Below, piece after piece: positions 11,451-20,788 of a DNA stretch of 64,000 bases. The first letter of the stretch is position 1, and each line of letters opens with the position of its first letter. Below the pieces are notes generated by a model. It saw nothing but the letters and a program-made list of their open reading frames with translations. It was not told the DNA's origin and made no database searches. The DNA is from Hydractinia symbiolongicarpus (taxonomy: Eukaryota; Cnidaria; Hydrozoa; Anthoathecata; Hydractiniidae). A program made the translations under genes and the position numbers. The DNA lies in NCBI RefSeq assembly GCF_029227915.1, contig NC_079888.1:9717001-9781000 (forward strand), written 5' to 3'.

Positions 11451-13475
11451 TTGGCATTGATGGAAAACAGGTCCTTGTTAAACATGGAGGAACTTACGTT
11501 CGAGTGTCACTTGCAATCAGTGAAGGGACACCGTAGTTGTCAGGAAAGCACAAGTGGAAACCCTCAAGTGAAGAAAACTACAACCAAAGAAGAAGATTGC
11601 TTTGATGAGATTTCAAACAGCGTAGCGAATGGGTTGCTTGAAAGCGTAAACGATTTTGATATCAACACATCGTCAGAAGTTGTACTTGATGACATTCCTA
11701 GTGATCATACCGTAAATACAAATGAGATCCCTGCTATTTCCCATGCTCAGGTTGAAACAACACATCAATCAAGCATTGAGCAAGAAGTTTCTAACACACC
11801 TCGCAATGAACAGTCATTGACAAAAGTCAGGGAGAGGGTTAGGTTTATTGATCCTGATACTAATAAACTTGCTGAATTTATGGTTGTTAGTCGTGCTGGT
11901 AAAGTAGGAAAATCTGGAGTTGGAGCATATAAGAATTGGTTGAATGTCAAAGATGGTAAAACCAAAGCCATGAAATCAATTGACTTTGAAAACATTTTGG
12001 ATTGGGAAAAGGTAAACACAGAATCAGTATATAATGTAGAAACGTCATGTGATGTTAGTGAAGCTCAACATAAAGAATTAACTAAATGGCGTGATTACAA
12101 TGTTTATGATGAAGTTGAAGACAAAGGGCAAGACATAACCACAACCCACTGGGCGATATCTGAGAAAAGTCATGATGGTAAAACAGAAATTAAAGCACGA
12201 TTAGTGGCACAAGGTTTTGAGGAGGACACTATTGGTATACGAACAGACTCGCCAACTGTAAACAAGGAGAACTTTCGTCTTGTGTGTAATATTGGTGCAA
12301 CCCATGGATGGAAAATTTTACAGTCTTGATATTAAAGCTGGGTTTCTTCAAGGTGCCAAGATTGATAGAGTCGTACATCTTCTTCCACCACCAGAAGCTA
12401 ACACAGACAAGTTGTGGAAACTAAAAACACCTGTTTATGGCTTGTGCGACGCTTCACGCGCTTGGTATGAGACATTATCTAACGAATTCGATAAAGTTGG
12501 AGCTACAAGAAGCATTTATGACAATGCATTATTTTTCTGGAGAAAAGAAACTCTCAAAGGTGTAATTTGCTGTCATGTTGACGATTGCTCTTCGTTGGAA
12601 GTGATTTGTTTCATGACACTATCATTGCACATTTACGTAAGACATTCTCACTTAGTAAAGAGAATTCAAAGTCGTTTAACTTTTTGGGATTAGAAATTGA
12701 ACAAGAGTATGGTGCAGTAATTATTCATCAGCATAATTACATTAGTAACATTTCACCAATTAATTTGACCAATAGTACGTCTACAATTCCACTTACAAAA
12801 TATGAAGCATGTCAAATTCAATGGGCAGCAAAACAAACTAGACCTGATGCTGCTTACGTTGCCTGTGATTTAAGCACTCGCATAAGACATGGAACAGTTG
12901 CTGATGCTCGTAGAGCTAACAAGCAGCTGAAACATCTGCAGCAAACTGAAGTAAAGATTGTTATTTCAAACACTGGAGATGTTAAAGCATCATCGCTCAT
13001 ACTTTTCAGTGATGCATCACATGGAAATTTAATTAATGGCGGCTCACAAGGTGGATTTGTTCTGCTACTGCATGGTGAAAGCAAAATTCCGCCAATTATT
13101 TGGAGATCTCACAAGTTAAAATGGGCTGTTAAAAGCGCCATGGGTGCGGAAACCATGGCTCTCTTAGAAGGTGCGGAACATGCTATGTTGATCAGATCCC
13201 TAATTAAAGAGATTTTTTCAGTTGATATACCAATTATCTGTATATCAGAAAATAAATCACTTGCGGAAGCAGTCAAAAATACCAACGTCATAGAAGATAA
13301 ACGATTGTATATTGATATTTGTGCACTTGGTGAGATGGTCGAAAAAGGAGAAATGGGGGAACTCATTCTTACGAAATCAAGTGATCAGATTGCTGACTGT
13401 CTTACGAAAGGCACTGCTTCAGCTGAAAACCTGCTACGTATACTATCCGGTAGAGAACAGTTGAAATACCGTTAA
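11451..13475 (+). pseudogene. copia element 1: reverse transcriptase and RNase H, frameshifted
   Basis: Three overlapping frames cover the 3' half of pol: about 11451-12329, 12280-12600 and 12585-13475. The first runs from the integrase tail through a Ser/Thr/Glu-rich linker into the RT entry segment (ARLVAQGF). The second holds LDIKAGFLQG, VYGLCDASRAWY and the catalytic HVDD box. The third carries the RT thumb and RNase H, with SDASHG, an Ala-Glu-Thr segment, and the DCLTKG ending. The RNase H motif that reads Asp-Asn-Lys-Ser in the second copia element is Glu-Asn-Lys-Ser here. The shifts show it is not translated as one protein. Confidence 0.88.
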
Positions 13476-13619
13476 GTTTTGGTTAATTAAAACAAATATA
13501 ACAGTATGCCAAATGACACTTTAAAAGCATTCTTACATTGTGTTCCTGCGTCTTGCAGTTTCTTTTCTTGAACATACTTTATGATTTTGTTTTATTGAGA
13601 GAGAATGTAGTGGCAAGAT

Positions 13620-13696
13620 TGTCATTATGTTCATTATATCTTTTAGGTTTAGATGTATGGCTTTATGCCATAATAAAGAATACAGATCTATTCACA
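13620..13696 (+). repeat. 3' LTR of copia element 1 (77 bp)
   Basis: Preceded by the purine-rich stretch GTAGTGGCAAGA, the likely polypurine tract. Four substitutions separate it from the 5' LTR. GTATA at 13697-13701 is the right target duplication. Confidence 0.9.
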
Positions 13697-14220
13697 GTAT
13701 ACACTATATTAGTGAAATATTATCCAAATTATACCGTTCTGGGATTAAAAAATCAAGACTCATTCTGTTTCCTTGCAATTTATTCTTCAACGCAATAAAT
13801 AACAAACCAACATTTCAATCTTTTTCAGTAATTTCAATCAGGAATGCTAATGATTACCATGATAACAACAATAGCTAGAACATAGAACTCGGTAATACGA
13901 CGACCATCTTTTTTTAACGAGCGTCTAAAATACATATGTTACCTCCAGCAAAACAACACTTTTCTTGCTGATTCAAATCGTGAATTTTTATGAAATGAAT
14001 AACAAAAGATCGACTTTTTGTATTGTGATTATTTTTTTTTACGTAGAATGAAGTTTATAACACTTTGAGAGTCATTTTTAAAATTCACCTGCATGAGGAC
14101 CGTTAGTTTGTGTACGAGGGACACGAAATAGCCAGTGGAAAGTAGGGTCTTCGACTGTTATGTATTTAATTAGCTTCGTTTCGCTCACTTTGGCGTGGAA
14201 GTTTCATATTGGAACTATTT

Positions 14221-14330
14221 ATTCATTGGTGGTTCTGTGATGATACTGCTGGTTCGCTGTTGGTTTTCTGGTCGTTCTACAGGGACTGCTGGTTCTGTGG
14301 AGACTGGTAGTTACCTGTTTTAGTTATTAC
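14221..14330. repeat. Right arm of the inverted repeat that brackets copia 1
   Basis: Reverse complemented, this reads TAATAACTAAAACAGGTAAC, then AGTCTCCACAGAACCAGCAG, matching the left arm at 7735-7880 with small deletions. The copia element with its GTATA duplications sits between the arms. Confidence 0.6.
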
Positions 14331-14438
14331 ATCCCACTTCAACTAATTTACAAACCTTTGTTCAACCGATTTGGAGAGGTGAACGCAAAATGCCCTTTCT
14401 CGAAACGAAAAAAAACAGGTCATGGTCCTGGACGCGAG

Positions 14439-14834
14439 ATGAAGAAGGATTGCGAGGATGATGTTGAAGGAAGCAATGAGGCACTATGCATGTACTGTAA
14501 AAGGTCATCTATGCATTAACCAACGTGCTGGATCACTAGCCATGTGCAAGCAATGGAGTTGGTCAAATGCGTAGACAGCAAAAAAACTTATATTGATTGG
14601 CAAACTAAGTTACAAAGTGTTGTATGTAATCATTTCCTTGCAAAGATGCAGAAAAAAGACAACACACCAGGACTTAACCCTTATGTGTGACTTATTTGTA
14701 GTCATTCTTATAAGGGAGACATTGTGACCACTGCCACTGTTTTTACATTCAGGTCATACTCACCTATATCATCCATCAAAATACGCAAGGCTAAAAGAGC
14801 ATTAAGCATAGGAGAAGAAGCAGGTCAAAGTTAA
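14439..14834 (+). pseudogene. Coding-like remnant of unknown family
   Basis: One frame stays open for 131 codons from ATG 14439 to TAA 14832 apart from two stops (TAA 14517, TGA 14688). The amino-acid content is balanced, unlike the surrounding low-complexity frames. It has a Cys pair (ALCMYCKRS) and further Cys, Trp and His residues that could be zinc ligands. I do not recognise the family. Its position beside the inverted arm suggests the decayed ORF of a host transposon. Confidence 0.3.
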
Positions 14835-15043
14835 CATACTAGCACTTCTTAATTATTTCACGTCCCTTTTGGGCACAGGATGGGTAGGCGGAATAAAGGG
14901 AAAAAAGTGCGCAAAGCATCAACATTGCCATTACAGCAAAACCGAAAGGAGAATGGCAGCTGAAGTTGTGTCAGTAACAGTTGAGGGCAATATTTGTGTT
15001 CTTGTGGCCGAAATACAATCAGAGTTTCCTAATTGAGCCCTAA

Positions 15044-15367
15044 GGGGCCTTCAAAAATTTTTTGGGGCCCTGTTAGCGGGATATTGGCGCTAAGGGAGGG
15101 AGGGGGGTTCAAGTTTGAAAAAAGAATCCGCGAACGATTGAGAAATTTCAAAAATTTGTTTGTGGCCTGAAAATTCTTCGTTCGCGAGCATAATGTCTCA
15201 TGTCATGTCCGATAACTTTTATCTACAAAACACGCCCCTGAGCCTTCTAAGATTTATCCAAATGTATGTATTTCACGGACAGAAATCTGCTAAAAGAGGG
15301 GGGAGGGGGTCCAAATCTTAGCGGCGATATCCCGCTAACGGGGACCAAAAATTTTTTTGAAGGCCCC
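15044..15367. mobile_element. MITE with ~52-bp terminal inverted repeats, PIF/Harbinger-like
   Basis: The element is 324 bp. It begins GGGGCCTTCAAAAATTTTTT and ends with the complementary sequence. The arms stay paired for about 52 bases, up to GCGGGATATNGNCGCTAAG. It is flanked by TAA on both sides (15041-15043 and 15368-15370), a 3-bp duplication typical of PIF/Harbinger elements. There is no coding capacity. G-rich tracts lie just inside both arms. Confidence 0.8.
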
Positions 15368-15820
15368 TAATTTTGTCTCTAGGGAATTGCACTGGATTGC
15401 TTTTAAATCCAACTTTATCAAAATTTAAGGTTACAGACTTAGCTTTACTCTTTCTCGCAGCCAAAGTTTTGTTTTAAAGGAACATTTTTTAAGCTTTTTT
15501 GTTGTAGTTGTCAGAGGGATTTTCTCCTCTTGGAGGTCAAAGTTATTGCACATGCTCCAAGGTCTGACAAATGGCTTTGTATTTTACAGGGCAGGATCAA
15601 AACCAGTCAGTAGCCATTTTATTACCTGGATTCTATTCTCGTCTTAAAGCAATAATCAAATTTTGCACATGATAGAATACCAATGACAAATTTCCCTCCA
15701 CAACTACTTAAATTAGAATATACAGTTCGAATTTCGAAGGAAAAAAAAACATTCGAAATTACATAAGAAACGAACCAACCAAATAAGGGTATTTGTTTCA
15801 TTTATTTTAAACCGACTTAC

Positions 15821-16070
15821 CCTTCCAAACATTCCAAGTCAGCGCATCGTCTGATTCAAATGTCTTTTTGCATGTTACGCAGAAGCAAATTGTATATTCA
15901 GCAGTGGCTTTTACTTTTACTTTTTGCTCATGAGCAATCAGAGCTCTTGCAGTATTGAAGTTTGTACAAATTTTTTTGCATAGGGTCCTACTCGCATCTT
16001 TTAACTGGCCTTCGGGCTGTTTTGAGAGGTCCCCTGCTGGTTGTGATAGTTTGTTAATACTTCCTTGTAT
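15821..16070 (-). other. Cys-rich open frame ending at a strong splice donor; possible exon or transposon ORF fragment
   Basis: On the minus strand a frame stays open for about 83 codons after a TAA at 16071-16073. It has two Cys clusters, TLCKKIC and ICFCVTCKK, spaced by a Lys/Ala-rich stretch with an Ala-His-Glu-Gln. It runs into AAGG|GTAAGT at 15821/15820, a near-perfect donor. Without splicing it stops within a few codons. No start or acceptor was identified, and I do not recognise the family. Confidence 0.3.
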
Positions 16071-16115
16071 TTATTCAGTTCAATTTTTGTAAACTTTCAT
16101 TCCCAGAAAAGATTA

Positions 16116-16143
16116 TCTGTATCTGTATCTATATCTGTATCTG
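16116..16143. repeat. TCTGTA hexanucleotide microsatellite
   Basis: About four and a half copies of TCTGTA, one altered to TCTATA, about 80 bp before the large satellite. Confidence 0.85.
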
Positions 16144-16221
16144 CAGCCAACGTTCCATGTGATATGTGAACCAGCTGGGAAGAAAAAATACCCAGAATGC
16201 TTTGCGCAACCGTCAAAGATC

Positions 16222-18025
16222 TATTACATGTATTACAGTATATTACTAAGTATTACAGTGTATTACCAAATACTACAAAATATTACAGTTAGATGTTACA
16301 AGTACTACAGTGTATTACCGAATACTACAAGGTATTACAGTGTATTACTGAATACTACAAAATATTACAGTATATTACTAAGTACTACAGTGTATTACTG
16401 AATACTACAAAGTATTACAGTGTATTACCGAATACTACAAGGTATTACAGTATATTACTAAGTATTACAGTGTATTACTAAATACTACAAAATATTACAG
16501 TATATTACTAAGTACTACAGTGTATTACTGAATACTACAAAGTATTACAGTGTATTACTGAATACTACAAGGTATTACAGTGTATTACTGAATACTACAA
16601 GGTATTACAGTGTATTACTGAATACTACAAAGTATTACAGTGTATTACTGAATACTACAAAGTATTACAGTGTATTACTGAATACTACAAGGTATTACAG
16701 TGTATTACTAAATACTACAAGGTATTACAGTATACTACCGAATATTACAAGGTATTACAGTGTACTACAAGGTATTACAGTGTATTACCGAATACTACAA
16801 GGTATTACAGTGTATTACTGAATACTACAAAGTATTACAGTGTATTACTGAATACTACAAAGTATTACAGTGTATTACTGAACACTACAAGGTATTACAG
16901 TGTATTACTAAATACTACAAGGTATTACAGTATACTACCGAATACTACAAGGTATTACAGTATATTACCGAATACTACAAAGTATTACAGTGTATTACTA
17001 AATACTACAAGGTATTACAGTGTATTACTGTATACTACACAATATTACAGTATATTACTAAGTACTACAGTGTATTACTGAATACTACAAGGTATTACAG
17101 TGTATTACCGAATACTACAAGGCATTACAGTATATTACCGAATACTACAAGGTATTACAGTGTATTACTGAATACTACAAGGTATTACAGTGTATTACTG
17201 AATACTACAAGGTATTACAGTGTATTACCGAATACTACAAGGTATTACAGTGTATTACTGAATACTACAAGGTATTACAGTGTATTACCGAATACTACAA
17301 GGTATTACAGTGTATTACCGAATACTACAAGGTATTGCAGTATATTACCGAATACTACAAAGTATTACAGTATATTACTGAATACTACAAGGCATTACAG
17401 TATATTACCGAATACTACAAGGTATTACAGTGTATTACTGAATACTACAAGGCATTACAGTATATTAACGAATACTACAAGGTATTACAGTATATTACCG
17501 AATACTACAAAGTATTACAGTATATTACTGAATACTACAAGGCATTACAGTATATTACCGAATACTACAAGGTATTACAGTGTATTACCGAATACTACAA
17601 GGCATTACAGTGTATTACTGAATACTACAAGGTATTACAGTGTATTACCGAATACTACAAGGTATTACATTGTATTACTGAATACTACAAGGTATTACAG
17701 TATATTACCGAATACTACAAAGTATTACAGTATATTACTGAATACTACAAGGCATTACAGTATATTACCGAATACTACAAGGTAATACAGTGTATTACTG
17801 AATACTACAAGGTATTACAGTGTATTACCGAATACTACAAGGTATTACAGTGTATTACTGAATACTACAAGGTATTACAGTATATTACCGAATACTACAA
17901 AGTATTACAGTATATTACTGAATACTACAAGCTATTACAGTGTATTTCTGAATATACTACAAAGTAATACAGTGTAAAATACGGGATATTACTATGTACT
18001 ACACTGTATTACTGTATATTACAAA
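16222..18025. repeat. 1.8-kb satellite, 30-bp unit made of three 10-bp modules
   Basis: About 60 copies of GGTATTACAG-TGTATTACYG-AATACTACAA. Each 10-mer has the form NNTATTACNN or NNTACTACNN, so the array has a 10-bp inner period and a 30-bp outer period. From about 16500 to 17940 the 30-bp register is almost unbroken. At both edges, 16222-16500 and 17940-18025, it becomes irregular. A 60-bp variant pair (CCG/AG then CTG/GGC types) recurs at 17341, 17491, 17701 and 17881, showing higher-order duplication. Each unit holds the inverted pair GTATT..AATAC. Because 30 is a multiple of three, frames stay open for hundreds of codons, but this is a by-product of the repeat. Confidence 0.95.
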
Positions 18026-20788
18026 GATATTATGCTAGGCACTAGTATGTATACTAGGCAGTATTATGTGTTAACAACATTACGACGTTGATAAATTGCT
18101 TAACGTCGTGTGTCAGATGTCGTTGGAAGAATACGACAATGTCGGATACGACATATTCACAGACTAAATGGATCCTTCCATGAAGTGCTTCCCCAATACG
18201 AACATAGCCAGGCCTCGTCACGTGACCCTCCAATACACAGTTTTTCTGTGTGTAATATTTAGAAACATTTTCAAAATTTTGTGCAAAATTATTTTGTCTA
18301 TAAAGGACATGTGCGGCACTAGGTCTCTCAGCTAGTAATTATATGTAAAGTTATTCTTTGCATAAAGCTAAAAATTAAACCTAGCCACTTGGAAACTTGA
18401 GTTCCTTTCTTTTGTTCTTATCTTGATAGTTAGCTAGGTAGTGTGCTAGCTAGCTACTTTTCTAGTTTTATTAAACTTTCCCAGCTAATGAAATATTTCC
18501 TTGTCAGTATTATTTTATGACGCCTTTTCTTCTACTCTTATTGCTTAGTAATGCTTTTTATTAAATTTTTCACTTTGAAAATAACATGATACTGATACAG
18601 CTCCTCCGCCATTTTAATACGAACAGCTTGTTCGTCACAGACTCGCCACCTCGCCAAAATGTTTTGTATGACGCAATAATTATATGACATATGCACGCCA
18701 ATCAGGTTTCATATCGGACCAGCCTCCTCCAGGGCCATGTTCGTATCGCCGTCCCGGGGTCAGAAAAGATACAAGATGCCCTGGGAACGAGGTTGCCTGA
18801 GTCTGAATTTTGCTATCAAATAATGATAGATCATATTTTACCGGTTCTGAAAACAAGTGTATTTTTCCAATCCTTAAAATATTATCTTCCGTATGCTTTT
18901 GTTTGTGTTCTTTCAAAAAAAATTTATCAGACTATGAAAAACAACAAATAAAGAAATAGCTCTTCAAAGTTACGCTTTTTGTACTTTACGAAAAGTGATG
19001 ATTTCTGGACTCGCACCTTTAATATCATCGAGAGAGAAATATATGGTTAGATTTACAGAAATTCATTGTAATTTATGTTAAGTTGTTTTCTTATTTCTCT
19101 AGGAAATGTGTAGCTGACGTTGAAGCTAATTTATTGTGAAAACATACATACGTACGAAGAAAAAAAAGAACTATTCTACTAAGATAACTGTTTCTTAGTA
19201 AGACTCATAATATGTTGTTCTTATAATCTATGAAGGAATTCAGGAGGAGGAGGAGTTCTCAGTATTGGAAAAATTTTAGCCTCATGTTCTTATGAATAAC
19301 CAATGTTTTTATAAAAATACAATGTACAATAAAGCCATAGTAAATGTCAACATTTTGACTCAACGTGACTTAAATTTGTTTGTAAAAATTTGTACTAAAC
19401 TTCCACAAACGCACTTGCTTCATCAACCTCATTCCCAGCGCCTGTTTTCTATTACTTTCTAAAGCAAACATCCTCCAGAGCAATATCTTTATAAAACAGC
19501 TTGATTTGTTCTGGACGAATTTTAGAAAAAACTCTCACGCCGCAAACGCTCTAATCCAAAAGGAGACACTCCACGAAGGACCACAGGCATTTTAGACCTA
19601 ACTAAAATTGTTTTGTTTTTTCACTTCATTTCTAAACATTTTTATAAAAGCTTACGTTCGTTTAAGATATTTATTTTATTATCCACTTAATAGTCTTCTC
19701 TCTACCCCTAAATCACTAACTACACAAGAGGTGTCCACATTTCATATCATCTCGTCAACTCTTCTAATAGTAAATTGTAAAAAGAATTATTTATCAAACT
19801 TTTTCAACTCCGATAGCTCTTGTGTCTACATTTTTCTATAGCCATTCTTTAACAACACTTTGTATACTACACTTCCTTGTATACTTATCACACTCACCAC
19901 GACACACCTTATGTAGCATGCTACATTAAGCACACTTTCTATAGCACACTCCATATTTCGCACTTGCACGATACACTCCTTTCAGCACACCTTCGCCTAC
20001 CACTCTTCGTCACAACCCTAAAGCACTCTTCTTATAACACACTCCGTATACCACACTCCGTATGGAAACCACACCCCGTACGCCACCAAACCTCCTATGC
20101 TTTTTTGCCAGCAAAAATATGTACTTGGGAATTTGTTTGTTATTGACTCTATGTTCCTCCTAAATTTAAACTAGCTGAGTATAAACAAACCAATCCTTTC
20201 AAGTCGGTAATTGTTCCACTGCAAGCAATAAGGACGAGTGTTAAAACCGCGAGGCTTTTTTTATTTAATTATAAATGACGTGAACTATACATTATTATAT
20301 AATACACCCCAAAATATTATTATTAAATTTGTGTAATTTCTAATATGCAAGGAATTATGCTAAATACAAAAGTTCTTTGCAGAAAAAATTCGCAAAACTG
20401 TTTTGTACGAAACATGGAATATATTTGGTGTAGTAAACTAGCTTTTTACTAAGAATTTTGTAATTGTATTGAATGACAAAAATTGGGAATAACAACTCTA
20501 TACAAAACCACAGACAAAACTATTAAATTTCTCCTCGATTTGGGAAATACTAAAAAAAAAAAAAACTAAAACATCAACACTCTTTTTCATAAATTTAAAG
20601 CAAGTGACGAGAATAAGGGCCGACTATAAACCGATAAGTGCCCATGTTGCTAGTACCCATGCTGTTAGTATCCAAATACATATTCAGAATAACAGAAAGC
20701 AGCGAGTCAAGATTACTCTGTCACAAGTCATTTAACGAATTTAATTACAGGAATTATTATAAAAAAATTAGGCAATATAAAAATAAAT
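18026..20788. other. Intergenic region downstream of twinfilin
   Basis: No gene is recognised. It contains a repeat fragment ending CCCTGGGAACGAGGTTG near 18778-18796, a related reverse-oriented fragment near 19434, and a C-rich degenerate repeat at 19870-20090. The region between 20100 and 20788 is AT-rich and includes the probable 3' end of twinfilin. Confidence 0.5.
19870..20090. repeat. Degenerate CACACTCC-type repeat with strand asymmetry
   Basis: Units such as ACACTCCGTATACC recur with drift at roughly 16-25-bp spacing (…CACACTTTCTATAGCA, CACACTCCATATTTCG, CACACTCCGTATACCA…). The + strand is C-rich and nearly free of G, unlike its surroundings. Confidence 0.45.

Larger units (their letters stand above)
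8045..13696 (+). mobile_element. Ty1/copia retrotransposon, degraded, GalEa-like, interrupted by a DNA element
   Basis: A full-length but dead copia element. The order is LTR, primer binding site, Gag with zinc knuckle, protease, integrase, reverse transcriptase, RNase H, LTR. Both LTRs are 77 bp, start TG and end CA, and lie between GTATA target duplications. They differ at 4 of 77 positions, so the insertion is not recent. Integrase precedes reverse transcriptase, which is the copia order. Very short LTRs and presence in an animal fit the GalEa clade (inference). It is inactivated by an in-frame TGA at 9601, a 1.1-kb insertion inside integrase (9878-10987), and frame shifts around 11350-11450, 12300 and 12590. 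The protease and one RNase H acidic residue are also substituted. Confidence 0.92.
13702..15043. other. Mobile-element debris between copia 1 and the Harbinger-like MITE
   Basis: Contains the right inverted-repeat arm (14221-14330) and a coding-like remnant (14439-14834). A further short open frame at 14955-15036 is followed directly by the MITE at 15044. No intact gene is visible. Confidence 0.5.

Noticed and set aside
16760-17785. 341-codon plus-strand frame with Tyr/Thr-rich decapeptide repeats
   Set aside because: It is a translation of the 30-bp satellite. An overlapping second frame (17335-17967) is equally open, which shows the openness comes from the repeat period.
16222-18025. CRISPR-like array
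   Set aside because: There are no unique spacers, the units are contiguous 30-mers, and the genome is eukaryotic.
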